Shown here: positions 8,348-17,122 of the stretch, in pieces
Layout: every line of letters starts with the position of its first letter
Numbering within the stretch: position 1 is the stretch's first letter
Assembly (NCBI GenBank): GCA_035463475.1
Contig: DATHTE010000123.1
Coordinates: 124,001 to 188,000 of the forward strand
DNA: 64,000 nucleotides
Direction of reading: 5' to 3'
Source of the DNA: JACPDI01 sp035463475
GTDB lineage: Bacteria; Acidobacteriota; Vicinamibacteria; Vicinamibacterales; 2-12-FULL-66-21
Translations under genes and position numbers: made by a program
The notes under the pieces: model-generated
Databases searched by the model: none
Told to the model about the DNA's origin: nothing
Seen by the model: the letters and a program-made list of their open reading frames with translations, nothing else

Positions 8348-9736
8348 TCAGGAGATCACTCGCGGCCGGATGTTCTTGTTGCCCGAGAAGAGATTCTCCG
8401 GGTCCCACGCGGTCTTGACGTCCACCAGCCGCGCATAGTTCGCGCCGTAGGCGGCCCGGATGCGGTCGTCCCCCTCTTCTTCCGTGAGGAAATTGACGTA
8501 CGTGCCACCGGTCGACAGCGGGCGGATATCCTGCCACGCGCGCCGCGCCCACTCGATGTTCGCGGCGTCGTCCGCGGCGCGCTCCCAGGATCCCATGATG
8601 TTGACCACGGCTGTTGCGTCGCGGTTGCCCGCGGGCGAATGGTCCGCGGGCAGCCGGTTCAGCGCGCCGTCAACCGGAAAGACGAGGACCCCGGAGTGCG
8701 GCGAAACCGCCCGGAGCGCGGAGTCCCGCAGGTTCTGCAGCGCGTCCGTCGTCAACGCCGGCAGATACTCGGACTTCCAGTAGTACCGGCGTCCTTTCGG
8801 CTGCGTGGCGTCGAGCACGCTCTGCTGCGAGAGGTAGCTGCGGCGCTGGATGATGTCCCCCACCGGCGACCCGGTCGCCCTCCACGGTGCGATGAGTTTC
8901 TCGCCGTCCGAGGGGGATCCGGAGTAGCACACGAAGAGCGCGACGATCGGTTTCCCGTGAATCATCGTGCTCAGCCACGGCGCCGGCGGCGCGCGGCGCA
9001 CCACCGGCACGCATGAGAGTTCGGGAGGCGCGTCGCGAAACACGCGCTGAAACGCCGCGAACACCGCGTCCGCCTGATCGGCCGGCCACGCGATGGCGCC
9101 GCCGTAGATGTCGGGCCCGACCGGATGCAGCCGGTACTCGAACCCGGTGACGACGCCGAAGTTGCCGCCGCCGCCGCGAAGGCCCCAGAACAGATCGGGG
9201 TTCTCCCGATCGCTGGCGCGGACGACCCGCCCATCGGCGGTCACGACCTCGAAGGCGGAGACGTTGTCGCCCGCCCAGCCAAAGCGACGGGTGAGGTACC
9301 CGAAGCCGCCGCCGAGGGTCAGGCCGGCGATGCCCGTGGTCGAGACGAACCCCGCCACGGCGGCGAGGCCGTGGATCTGCGTTTCCCGATCGAGGTCGCC
9401 GAGGAGGCAACCGGGCTGCGCCCGGGCGACGCGGGCCGCCGGATCGACCCAGACCCCTCGCATCAGCGAGAGGTCGATCATCAGCGCCTCGTCGCGGACC
9501 GCGAGCCCGGCGATGTTGTGGCCGCCGCCCTTGATCGAGAGCGGCAGGCGGAGCTCACGCGCGAAGTTGACGCACGAGACCACGTCGCCCACGCCGACGC
9601 AGCGCGCGACGAGCGCCGGGCGCCGGTCGATCATGCCGTTCCAGATCGAACGGGCGTCGTCGTAGCCGGCGTCGCCGGGACCGAGCACGGTGCCGCGCAG
9701 CTGCGCCTGCAGGTCGCCCGCGACGGCGGGACTCAC
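8348..9736 (-). CDS. FAD-linked oxidase, berberine-bridge-enzyme type
   Basis: A 462-residue flavoprotein with a PCMH FAD-binding domain in the first 200 residues. KGGGHNIAGLAV (His73) is the usual site of covalent 8-alpha-histidyl FAD linkage; TLGGGFGYLTRRFG and GLRGGGGNFGVVT follow. The C terminus carries the BBE motif region (AAYGANYARLVDVKTAWDPENLFSGN). A second covalent Cys, as in bicovalent BBEs, is not evident. There is no signal peptide. The GTG start at 9736 overlaps the stop of the UnbV gene (GTGA), making it the last gene of the 16967-8348 operon. Such enzymes oxidise alcohols, sugars or lactams with O2; the substrate is unknown. Confidence 0.88.
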   Translation of the reverse strand: MSPAVAGDLQAQLRGTVLGPGDAGYDDARSIWNGMIDRRPALVARCVGVGDVVSCVNFARELRLPLSIKGGGHNIAGLAVRDEALMIDLSLMRGVWVDPAARVARAQPGCLLGDLDRETQIHGLAAVAGFVSTTGIAGLTLGGGFGYLTRRFGWAGDNVSAFEVVTADGRVVRASDRENPDLFWGLRGGGGNFGVVTGFEYRLHPVGPDIYGGAIAWPADQADAVFAAFQRVFRDAPPELSCVPVVRRAPPAPWLSTMIHGKPIVALFVCYSGSPSDGEKLIAPWRATGSPVGDIIQRRSYLSQQSVLDATQPKGRRYYWKSEYLPALTTDALQNLRDSALRAVSPHSGVLVFPVDGALNRLPADHSPAGNRDATAVVNIMGSWERAADDAANIEWARRAWQDIRPLSTGGTYVNFLTEEEGDDRIRAAYGANYARLVDVKTAWDPENLFSGNKNIRPRVIS

Positions 9737-12093
9737 GCGGTGTTCACCAGAGAACGCCCGGCGATCGCCCGTCGGCGTCTCGGGTACACGTCCCTCGCGG
9801 TCGCGTCCCCTTCGGTGATGCTGACCGTGTTGTCCGCGGGAATCGGGCCCTCCAGCCGCTGCCGCAGGCCGCTCGGCCACCAGATCTCGATTGCGTCCAC
9901 CTGCGTAGAGGTGCCGAGCCCAAAGTGCTGCTCGAACGGAAGGCAGCCGAACTGCGATCCGCCGGAGACCAGCCGGTGCTGCTCGCGCCCGCCAGCCTCG
10001 ATCTTCACCCGCGCGCCGATCGCGCTTCGATTGCTCTTCGTCCCGACCAGCCGCACGTTCAGGTAGTGGCCCAGCCGCTCCTTCGGGCAGAACGCGCCGA
10101 CCGTCAGGAGGTCCCCCGGATAGGCGCCGCCGCTCGCCACGATCAGCGTCATCCGGCCGTCGCCGAACAGGTCGGCGATATTGACGCCGTGCGACTTGCC
10201 GGTGATCGGCAGGCCGGCGGTGAAGGTGACGTCACGAAACCGATCGGCGCTGCCTTCGAGGAGCGTGAGCGGCTCCACGCGTTCCATGCGAGGGCTGCCG
10301 TTCCCCAGGATGATCTCCGAGTAGCCGTCATTGTTGAGGTCGGCGGCATTGCCGCTCATGCTGCCCCAGCAGCCCGTGATGCCGAGCTCGCGGCTGCGCA
10401 GCGTGAACGTTCCGTCGCGATTGTTGCGCCAGACGCGTACGGGTTCGCCGTCGGGCGGCCCCTCGCCGTACTCGAGCGTGTGGATGACGTCTTCGGAATC
10501 CGACCAGACGTTCTGCACCAGGTCGAGCCAGCCGTCGTTGTCGTAATCGATCCAGTAACAGATGCTGCCCAGGCCGTAGGCGTCCAGGCCCGACTCGCGG
10601 CTGACGTCGGTGAACGTGCCGTCGCCGTTGTTGTGGAACAACTGCGAGCGGCCGATCGAGTTGCTGACGAAGAGGTCCGGGCGGCCGTCGTTGTCGTAGT
10701 CACCCCAGGCGGACCCGATCGTCGGCCACTCGGTGATGAGCCCCGCGCGGTCGGTGACGTCGGTGAACGTGCCGTCGCCGTTGTTGTGGAACAGGCGGTT
10801 CCTCGTCTTCCGCTCGAAGAGGGAGCCGAGGTTGAAGGCGACGTAGAGATCGAGGCGGCCGTCCAGGTCGTAATCGACCCAGTGCGCGGTGAAGGCTGGT
10901 CCCCATCCGGACAGGCCGGAACCCTGGGTGACGTCGGTGAAGGTGCCGTCGCCGTTGTTGTGGTACAGCGAGCAGTCCCCGCTGAAGAACCCGTTCCTCG
11001 TGACGAAGACGTCCGGGTGGCCGTCGTTGTCGTAGTCGCCGATGGTCGTGATGAACGCCGTCAGGCAGGTGTCCATTCGCGACGGAATCGACACGTCGGT
11101 GAAGGTGCCGTCGCCGTTGTTCCGGTACAGCGTGCAGCCGCCGTGCGCCGCGGCCACGAGCACGTCGAGCCAGCCGTCCCCGTCGTAGTCGAACACCGCG
11201 GTGCCGCGGCCGCCGCTCGTCTTGTCGAGGCCGGCTCGCGACGCGATGTCCTCGAGCCTCAGCATCGATGGTTGACGCCCGGAATGCACCTGCATCCGCA
11301 TGTCGGCCGGCACATCCGGGGCGTAGCCGCCGCTCTTCTCGGCCGCCAACCACAGGAGCAGGCGTGTCCTGGGACTCGACCCGTTGAGGCGCATGGCATC
11401 CATCGCGTACCGCCCGGCGTCGGCGAAGCGCCCCGCGCGGAATGCCGCCACCGACAGTTCGTGAAGCGCCTGCGGCCGGACTCGAGCGTCGGCTTCGGCA
11501 ATCAGCAGCTCGTGAATCGCCTCGTGGTGCAGACCGCACTTGATATAGGTCCGCCCCAGCTCGAGCCGCGCGACCGCGTCGCCGGGCGATCGCTCGAGCC
11601 GCCGGCGGTATCGCTCGATGAGTTCGCGATACTGCAGCGTCACGTAGACGTGGGCATCGTCGAAGACCTCGCGCACGTTGGCGAGGAACGTGCCGAATGC
11701 CCCGTCCGGCGACGTGTGATGGCTCGCGAACGCGCGCAACGCCTGCTGAACGGCCAGCGATCCGGAGGACAGGAACACGTCGAGCCCGCGGAGCGCGCCG
11801 CGCGGCCCGTTCACCCCGGTGAACGACTCGCGAACGTCCTGCACGGCCTCGCTCAACACGACCGGCGTGTCCTCGGGCGTCGCCATCGACACGAGCCGCG
11901 TCACGCGGTTGCTCACCTCTGACACGGCGCCGTCGACGTTGCGCGGGCCGGAGGCGTCTACCGCGATGCGGTCCTCGACGTCGCCAGGCCGCAGCGCGGA
12001 GCGGACCTGCCGGATCGCGCCGTCGAGGAGCCAGAGTCCCGTCTCGATGAGATCCGTGGACTCGCGGACGGTCGCCAGGAATCGGTTGGCCAT
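9733..12093 (-). CDS. VCBS/FG-GAP and ASPIC/UnbV protein, cytoplasmic-type, paralogue 1
   Basis: A 786-residue protein without signal peptide. Residues 1-165 form an unrecognised helical domain; about 165-260 is TPR-like (LELGRTYIKCGLHHEAIHEL). From about 285 to 640 come repeated FG-GAP/VCBS units such as GDYDNDGHPDVFVT and LYHNNGDGTFTDVT, whose DxDxDG loops bind calcium. The last 130 residues are the ASPIC/UnbV domain (SNRSAIGARVKIEAGGREQH, then FGLG and IEIWWPSG). It shares architecture and many Cys positions with the protein at 17688. Each is next to a redoxin gene, here seven bases away. Its function is unknown; UnbV was named from enediyne clusters. Confidence 0.88.
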   Translation of the reverse strand: MANRFLATVRESTDLIETGLWLLDGAIRQVRSALRPGDVEDRIAVDASGPRNVDGAVSEVSNRVTRLVSMATPEDTPVVLSEAVQDVRESFTGVNGPRGALRGLDVFLSSGSLAVQQALRAFASHHTSPDGAFGTFLANVREVFDDAHVYVTLQYRELIERYRRRLERSPGDAVARLELGRTYIKCGLHHEAIHELLIAEADARVRPQALHELSVAAFRAGRFADAGRYAMDAMRLNGSSPRTRLLLWLAAEKSGGYAPDVPADMRMQVHSGRQPSMLRLEDIASRAGLDKTSGGRGTAVFDYDGDGWLDVLVAAAHGGCTLYRNNGDGTFTDVSIPSRMDTCLTAFITTIGDYDNDGHPDVFVTRNGFFSGDCSLYHNNGDGTFTDVTQGSGLSGWGPAFTAHWVDYDLDGRLDLYVAFNLGSLFERKTRNRLFHNNGDGTFTDVTDRAGLITEWPTIGSAWGDYDNDGRPDLFVSNSIGRSQLFHNNGDGTFTDVSRESGLDAYGLGSICYWIDYDNDGWLDLVQNVWSDSEDVIHTLEYGEGPPDGEPVRVWRNNRDGTFTLRSRELGITGCWGSMSGNAADLNNDGYSEIILGNGSPRMERVEPLTLLEGSADRFRDVTFTAGLPITGKSHGVNIADLFGDGRMTLIVASGGAYPGDLLTVGAFCPKERLGHYLNVRLVGTKSNRSAIGARVKIEAGGREQHRLVSGGSQFGCLPFEQHFGLGTSTQVDAIEIWWPSGLRQRLEGPIPADNTVSITEGDATARDVYPRRRRAIAGRSLVNTA

Positions 12094-12100
12094 GGGCGGT

Positions 12101-12670
12101 TCAGACCCTCTTCAGCGGGCGCGGGATCGTGTAGTAAACGGAGGCGATGGCGCAGCCGAAGCTCGGCGTGTCCGCCCTTGGAATGGGACGGCCCGCCAGC
12201 AGGCATACGACCGCCGGTTCGAGGTACGCCTCGTACTCGTTGTCTTCGGGGTACTTGAAATTGTCGATGGCCCCCCGGTAGACGAGGCGGCTTTCGGCGT
12301 CCACGAGAAAGGCGCGCGGCGTCTGCTGCGTGAACAGTTGGCGGGCGACCGCCGTTCCGGTGTCGTAGAGCGTCGGGAACACCAGCCCGCGCGCGGCGAG
12401 CGCCGCGCGCACGTCATCGGCCGTTTCGTCCTGTCGCGACGCAATCGCCGCGAACGCCAGCTCGGGATGCTGCTCGGAGAACTCGTTCAGGTACCGGTCG
12501 TACCGCGCGCAATGCGAGCACACGCTCGACCAGAACACCAGGACGGCGCCGCGGCCGCGCGCGGCCATCTCGTGCAGCCGCCAGGGTCCGTGCGGCGGCG
12601 TGACGAACGAGAGCGCGAAGTCGGGCAGGATGGTTCCGATTGCTTGCTCGGTGCGTTGCTCCGGCGACAT
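12101..12670 (-). CDS. Redoxin (thioredoxin-fold) protein, paralogue 1
   Basis: A 189-residue AhpC/TSA-redoxin type protein. The fold's first strand leads into VFWSSVCSHCARYD, placing a CSHC pair at residues 51-54. The cis-Pro loop is QQTPRAFLVD, followed by LVYRGAIDNFKYPEDNEYE and a C-terminal SFGCAI Cys. No signal peptide, so cytoplasmic. The closest visible relative is the product at 17123, which shares RGA(I/V)DNFKYP and SFGCA. Spacing (7 bases to the UnbV gene, 18 from TSUP) places it in the 16967-8348 operon. Probable role: thiol reduction or oxidation of a partner, perhaps the cysteine-containing UnbV protein. Confidence 0.85.
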   Translation of the reverse strand: MSPEQRTEQAIGTILPDFALSFVTPPHGPWRLHEMAARGRGAVLVFWSSVCSHCARYDRYLNEFSEQHPELAFAAIASRQDETADDVRAALAARGLVFPTLYDTGTAVARQLFTQQTPRAFLVDAESRLVYRGAIDNFKYPEDNEYEAYLEPAVVCLLAGRPIPRADTPSFGCAIASVYYTIPRPLKRV

Positions 12671-12688
12671 TCGATCAGCCCTCCTCGA

Positions 12689-13702
12689 TCACACCTGTCG
12701 CTCCGTCACGCCAGACGCCACCGCGACGGCCCGCCCCGAGGGTGCGAGCAGCCAGAGCCCGACCGCGCTCACGACACCCATCGCGGCGATGCCGGCCCAC
12801 TGCGCGGGAGACGGCCGGACCTGGGCCACCGTGGCGGCGAATTGTATCAGGCAGAGCGCGCCGATGATCCGCAGGAGCAGGACGCGCGAGATGCGGGCCG
12901 CGATGTACGCGCCGGCCGGTGCGCCGAAGATCACGATCGGCATGGCCGCGAGCCATTCCGGGAACACCGCCGGATCGACGCCGGCCGTGACCGCGCGAAG
13001 CAGGAGCCCGACGGGAGCCATCAGCGCTGTGGCGCACACCGCCGTCGGGACCGCGGCCTTCGGATGCCAGCCGAAGCGCAGCACGAGCGTCGCGTACACG
13101 ACCATCTCAGGTCCGACGCCGATGAGCGACATCACCGCGCCGCCCACGATGCCGACCGCGATCCCGATGGGCACGACCTCGCGACCAGGGGCCGGCATCG
13201 ACGGACCCGCGACGTCCTGCGCTGCTGCGCCGGTGGCGAGCCAGGCGCCGAACGTGATCCAGAGCGTGGCGAACAGGAGCTTCACCCAGTCGGCGGGCAC
13301 GCGGCCGGCGAGCGCGAAGGTGCCGAACGTCAGGCCGGCAGCGGCGCCCACGCAGGCCCAGGTGAGCAGGCGATGCTCGACCGGAATGCGGCGCACGAGG
13401 ATGAACAGCAGCGCCGACGACATGCCGACCGACTGGATCGCCAGGCCGAAATCGCGGGCCATCGCCGGCGAATACTGGAACCCGAGGACGAGCGCGGGAA
13501 ACGAGACCGTGCCGCCGCCCATCGGCGTCGATCCGGCGACGAGCGACCCGCCGATCATGATGAGCGCCATCGGCCAGTGGAGAAGCGCCACCAGCCACGC
13601 GCCGGGCCGCGTGACGAGCAGGATCCAGACGACCAGCCAGAAGGCGACGTAGGCGTGCCACACGCGCGCGCGCGCCAGTGCATCGTGCACGCGCGAGTTC
13701 AC
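12689..13702 (-). CDS. TSUP family transporter (TauE/SafE-like)
   Basis: A 337-residue membrane protein with about eight to nine hydrophobic segments. It carries the TSUP half-repeats: MIGGSLVAGSTPMGGGTVSFP in the N-terminal half and IVGGAVMSLIGVGPEMVVYATL in the C-terminal half. The family exports or imports sulfite, sulfonates or related organo-sulfur anions. Its GTG start at 13702 overlaps the stop of the degenerate ABC1 gene. Location between kinase-like genes and a redoxin suggests handling of a sulfur species in the same pathway; this is inference. Confidence 0.85.
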   Translation of the reverse strand: MNSRVHDALARARVWHAYVAFWLVVWILLVTRPGAWLVALLHWPMALIMIGGSLVAGSTPMGGGTVSFPALVLGFQYSPAMARDFGLAIQSVGMSSALLFILVRRIPVEHRLLTWACVGAAAGLTFGTFALAGRVPADWVKLLFATLWITFGAWLATGAAAQDVAGPSMPAPGREVVPIGIAVGIVGGAVMSLIGVGPEMVVYATLVLRFGWHPKAAVPTAVCATALMAPVGLLLRAVTAGVDPAVFPEWLAAMPIVIFGAPAGAYIAARISRVLLLRIIGALCLIQFAATVAQVRPSPAQWAGIAAMGVVSAVGLWLLAPSGRAVAVASGVTERQV

Positions 13703-15279
13703 GGAGCGTGCCTCCGGTAGAGGATCAGGAACAGGATCAGGGCGCCGATTGCGGCGAACAGGCCCGCGCCGACCGGGTCCGCCCATGTCACGCCCGACGC
13801 GATGAGCGCCGGCGTGGCGAGCCCGATTGCCGCCAGCGCCAGCAGCAGGGAGCCGACGACCGACATCCGCGGCCCCGCCGCGTCCGCGCGCCGCTCGGCC
13901 GCCAACGGGCCGGACGCGAGCGCGGTGATCAGCCGCCACCCGGCTTCGCGGACCGATCTCGCGGTGGTTGGCGACACGCCGGTGAGCGTCTCAACCTGCG
14001 AGGCGATCAGTCGGATCTGCAGGGTCTCGAGCGTGTTGCGGAGAACGTCGGCTTCGGCGCCCATTGCGGTGGCCGCGCTGACCGCCGCGAGGCAGCCCCG
14101 GTAGAACGACACGAGGCGTGGCTTCGGCTGGTAGCCGTGCTCGACCGCGATGCGCCAGTGCAGCAGAAGCTGCGCCAGCAGCTCGCTGCCCCCCGCCGCA
14201 TCCGAGTCGACGCTCCATGCGTGGCGGATTCGCCGCTCGAAGCCCGCCCCGTCCACGCCGCGCTGCGGCACCAGCTCGCGTTTCAGGTAGCGGATGGCCA
14301 GGTCCGGGTCGCCGGCCGCCACGGCGACGAGGTACGTCTGCAGCGTCATCTGCGCGTCGGTCGGCAGGCTCGTGAACAACCGCCCGCCGAGCGCGACCTG
14401 GCGGCGCCCGGCGATGATGAAGTCGGCCGGCGACGGCTCTTCCGGGAACGCGCGTCCGAGCAGCGCCTGGCGGACCCAGGCGCGGCACGCGCTCGCCGCG
14501 GTCTCAGGGACATCGAGGCCAGGCGTGTCCCACGGCACGGCCGCGACCTCGTCCCAGACCGCGACACGGCGCGACGACAACCGGGGGTGCGGCCGGCGCG
14601 CGCGCAGCGGCGGAAACCGCCGCGCATCGGCCACGAGCGCGTCGCTGGCGGTGACGTCGGCGGAGAGATCCAGCAAGCGGCGCGCGTGAGCGCGGTACTC
14701 CTCGACGGCGAGATCGAACACGTGCCGGCCGCCGAGCGCCGGCGCCAGGGCCGTCGACAGCCTGGGCAGCAGGTGCAGCTCGCGGTCGAGGCGTGCCTCG
14801 AACGAGCGCGGGATGCACGTCACCACCACCGCGTCGGTCGGCGACAGCCACGCGCGGTGCGACTGGGTCGGAAACCGCGTCTCGAACGGCTTCTCGTCGA
14901 AGGCGACGCACACCCGCTCGATCCGCCGGCGCCAGCCGGCTTCCACGACTTCCTGGATTTCCGGCCAGGGCGCGGGGGCGACCCGGTCGGCCACGCGCGC
15001 GAAATCCGCGCGCAGGCCAGCCGGCGTCACGTCCGCACGCGTGGCAAGAAAACGCGCGAACCCGGCGAAGACCGGCCCGAGCTCCGTCAGGAGCCGCAGG
15101 AGTTCATCCGCCGCCCCTTCGGCGCTCGCCAGCTCGCGCACGTCCCTCGCCACGGCCTCGAGCCGCCGCTTCGTTTCCTCGGGGCTCTCGACCCAGTGCG
15201 CGGCTACGGGCGCGGGGAGGACTTCGAGCGTCTCACCCATCGCCGTGGACGCGGGAAGGACTTCGACCGTCTCACTCAT
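13699..15279 (-). CDS. Degenerate ABC1/UbiB paralogue (predicted pseudokinase) with C-terminal membrane hairpin
   Basis: A 526-residue protein whose residues 60-170 align by eye with the N-terminal core of the adjacent ABC1/UbiB protein. LGPVFAGFARFLATR matches LGGSFVKFGQVLAVQ, and DRVAPAP matches DRVAPVP. The Ala-rich AQVH loop and VAVKV strand are replaced by FPTQSHRAW and AVVVT. Thus the family-defining KxGQ motif reads GFAR and the ATP-site Lys is Thr154. No HADLHPAN or DFG is found further on. The middle is poorly conserved. The C terminus has two membrane segments (about 475-520), as in many UbiB proteins. ATGA overlap with the kinase gene implies co-synthesis. Confidence 0.7.
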   Translation of the reverse strand: MSETVEVLPASTAMGETLEVLPAPVAAHWVESPEETKRRLEAVARDVRELASAEGAADELLRLLTELGPVFAGFARFLATRADVTPAGLRADFARVADRVAPAPWPEIQEVVEAGWRRRIERVCVAFDEKPFETRFPTQSHRAWLSPTDAVVVTCIPRSFEARLDRELHLLPRLSTALAPALGGRHVFDLAVEEYRAHARRLLDLSADVTASDALVADARRFPPLRARRPHPRLSSRRVAVWDEVAAVPWDTPGLDVPETAASACRAWVRQALLGRAFPEEPSPADFIIAGRRQVALGGRLFTSLPTDAQMTLQTYLVAVAAGDPDLAIRYLKRELVPQRGVDGAGFERRIRHAWSVDSDAAGGSELLAQLLLHWRIAVEHGYQPKPRLVSFYRGCLAAVSAATAMGAEADVLRNTLETLQIRLIASQVETLTGVSPTTARSVREAGWRLITALASGPLAAERRADAAGPRMSVVGSLLLALAAIGLATPALIASGVTWADPVGAGLFAAIGALILFLILYRRHAP

Positions 15280-16967
15280 CTCGTTTGTCGCGCGAGCTCT
15301 ATTGCGAGGGCCACCAGAGCGACCGATCCGACGGCCAGTTCCGCGGTGCCCAGGTTCAAGCCGGCGTGGAGCGGGGTCGGCGCGTTCGACACGCTCACCG
15401 CGCAGGCGAGCGCCGCCGCGCCGAGCTGCAGGGCCGCCGCCGCGGCCCGGGACCGCAGGCGCCGCAGCGTCGCCACGGTGCCAAGCCCGCGGCTCGCCAG
15501 CGAACGCCCCGATTCGACGGCCCGCAGCGCGGCCGCCCACCCGGCGAAAAGAAGCTGCCGGCTCGACTCGGCCTCCAGCGTCGCCAGGGAGGCCTGCTCG
15601 ATCTCGTGACCGAGCTCCAGGTCCGGCGCGAACCGGTGGATCACGCCGTCCAGCGTCATCACCGATCGAATGTATTTGACGACTTCGCGCTCGGGCAGCA
15701 TCGCCGTCTGCCGCGACAACCCGAGCATCTCGACCATCACCAGCGCCGCGGGCTTGCGAAGCCGCGTGCCCCCCGGCCCGCCGTACCATCCGTCCGCCAT
15801 CGCCTCGAGACCGGTCCGAAACGCAACCGGATCGGCGTCCGGGCGCGGCACGACCAGCTTCAGGAAACTCCGGTGAAGGTCGTCGACGTCGCGCCGCACG
15901 AGGGCGAGCGTCATCGCGGCGAGCCAGCTTCGCGCGTAGGGACCGATGCTGCCTGCGATGCCGAAGTCCACGTAGCCGACCACGTTGCCCGGCAGGATGA
16001 GCAGGTTGGCCGGGTGCAGGTCGGCATGGAACAGCCCGTGGTGAAACGAGTCTGTCGTGAAGTTGAAGATAATCTGGCGCCCGAAATTGCCCGGGTCGAA
16101 GCCCTGCTCCTTGAGCCGATCGACCAGCTCGCGGTCGTTCGACTCGACGGCCCGCATGTAGGTGGCCATCGGCACGCCGTCGAGATATTCGGTGACGAGC
16201 ACGCGCCGCGTGGTCAGCCCCATGAAAACTTCGGGTATCCGCACGCCTGTCCGGCCAGCTGACTGGCGGCGCACGAGCGAGATGTGCCGCGCCTCGCGAC
16301 GGAAGTCGAGTTCCTCGTCGGTCCAGGCGGCGAACTCCCGGATCGGTTCGTCGAGCCAGTACAGCGGCCGGACGCGGAGTGCCCTGATGACACGAAGCAG
16401 GATCAGCATCATCCTGACGTCCGCCCGGAATTGCCGCTCGACCCCCGGTCGCTGGACTTTGACGGCGACCAGGCGCCCGTTCAGACGCGCCACGTGCACC
16501 TGCGCAATCGACGCGGTTGCGAGCGGTTGGGGGTCCATCGCCTCGAGCCGGCTGGCGGCGGGACCGAGCTCATCCGCAATGGTCTGCCGCACGACGTCGA
16601 CCGGTACCGGCGCGACGCGGTCCAGCAGATCGAGCAACTGCGTGGCGTACCCGAGGGGCAGCAGATCCGGTTGGACGGCGAGCACCTGGCCGAACTTCAC
16701 GAAGCTGCCGCCGAGATCTTCGAGGAGCACGCGAAACCGCATCGGGCCGGCGAGGTGCGGGGTCCCGAAGCGGGATGAGAGCCACCGCCATCCCAGTCGG
16801 TCGGCGGCGGCGGCCATCAGGTGGCGGCCGAGCACACCGGCGACGTGGCGCATCCGGCCGATCCAGACGAGAATCCCGGCTGCCTGCGCCGCCGCGGAAG
16901 GCGCAGGAGCAGGGCGGGCCATCTCGTCGGTCGCAACGATTTGTGACTGTTCGGTCGTGTCAACCAT
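15276..16967 (-). CDS. ABC1/UbiB atypical kinase-like ATPase
   Basis: A 563-residue protein from the ATG at 16967 (an in-frame TTG lies nine codons upstream). All ABC1 motifs are present: KFGQ (91-94), ASIAQVH (152-158), VAVKV with Lys170, HADLHPANLL and VDFGIAGS. The C-terminal 60 residues hold two hydrophobic segments that would anchor it in the membrane. UbiB/COQ8 proteins are ATPases needed for quinone biosynthesis or quinone/lipid movement in membranes. No other quinone gene is in the window. It is first in the minus-strand operon that also contains its degenerate paralogue, a TSUP transporter, redoxin, UnbV protein and FAD oxidase. Confidence 0.92.
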   Translation of the reverse strand: MVDTTEQSQIVATDEMARPAPAPSAAAQAAGILVWIGRMRHVAGVLGRHLMAAAADRLGWRWLSSRFGTPHLAGPMRFRVLLEDLGGSFVKFGQVLAVQPDLLPLGYATQLLDLLDRVAPVPVDVVRQTIADELGPAASRLEAMDPQPLATASIAQVHVARLNGRLVAVKVQRPGVERQFRADVRMMLILLRVIRALRVRPLYWLDEPIREFAAWTDEELDFRREARHISLVRRQSAGRTGVRIPEVFMGLTTRRVLVTEYLDGVPMATYMRAVESNDRELVDRLKEQGFDPGNFGRQIIFNFTTDSFHHGLFHADLHPANLLILPGNVVGYVDFGIAGSIGPYARSWLAAMTLALVRRDVDDLHRSFLKLVVPRPDADPVAFRTGLEAMADGWYGGPGGTRLRKPAALVMVEMLGLSRQTAMLPEREVVKYIRSVMTLDGVIHRFAPDLELGHEIEQASLATLEAESSRQLLFAGWAAALRAVESGRSLASRGLGTVATLRRLRSRAAAAALQLGAAALACAVSVSNAPTPLHAGLNLGTAELAVGSVALVALAIELARQTR

Positions 16968-16997
16968 CGTTGTTTGTGCACCGCTCCCGCGCAAGGA

Positions 16998-17013
16998 GTG
17001 GTAACCTTACCAC
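16998..17013. promoter_or_regulatory. Palindrome GTGGTAA-CC-TTACCAC in divergent intergenic region
   Basis: A perfect 7-bp inverted repeat with a 2-bp centre lies 31 bases before the ABC1 start and 110 bases before the redoxin start. Its size suits a dimeric repressor or activator that controls both divergent operons. No regulator gene is adjacent, so the protein is unknown. Confidence 0.5.
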
Positions 17014-17053
17014 AGACACAGACGGCATCTGTAGATCGTGATCCGCCCATCCT

Positions 17054-17063
17054 CCATCGATGG
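17054..17063. promoter_or_regulatory. Palindrome CCATCGATGG in divergent intergenic region
   Basis: A perfect 10-bp palindrome about 60 bases before the redoxin ATG at 17123. It could be a second operator half or a chance feature; the 155-base region 16968-17122 otherwise shows no convincing sigma-70 promoter. Confidence 0.3.
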
Positions 17064-17122
17064 GTATTCGTGTGGTCACCGGCGTTGGCCACGCTCCACT
17101 TACGACAATCTGGCGGACCGAT

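Noticed and set aside
9925..11922. Long open frame antisense to a UnbV gene (similar ones oppose 25022-26269, 26971-28557, 28992-30707 and 17526-19340)
   Set aside because: The translations are monotonous Val/Arg/Glu-rich, mirroring DxDxDG and NNGDGTF codons on the coding strand. They have no domains, so they are shadows of the repeats in GC-rich DNA.
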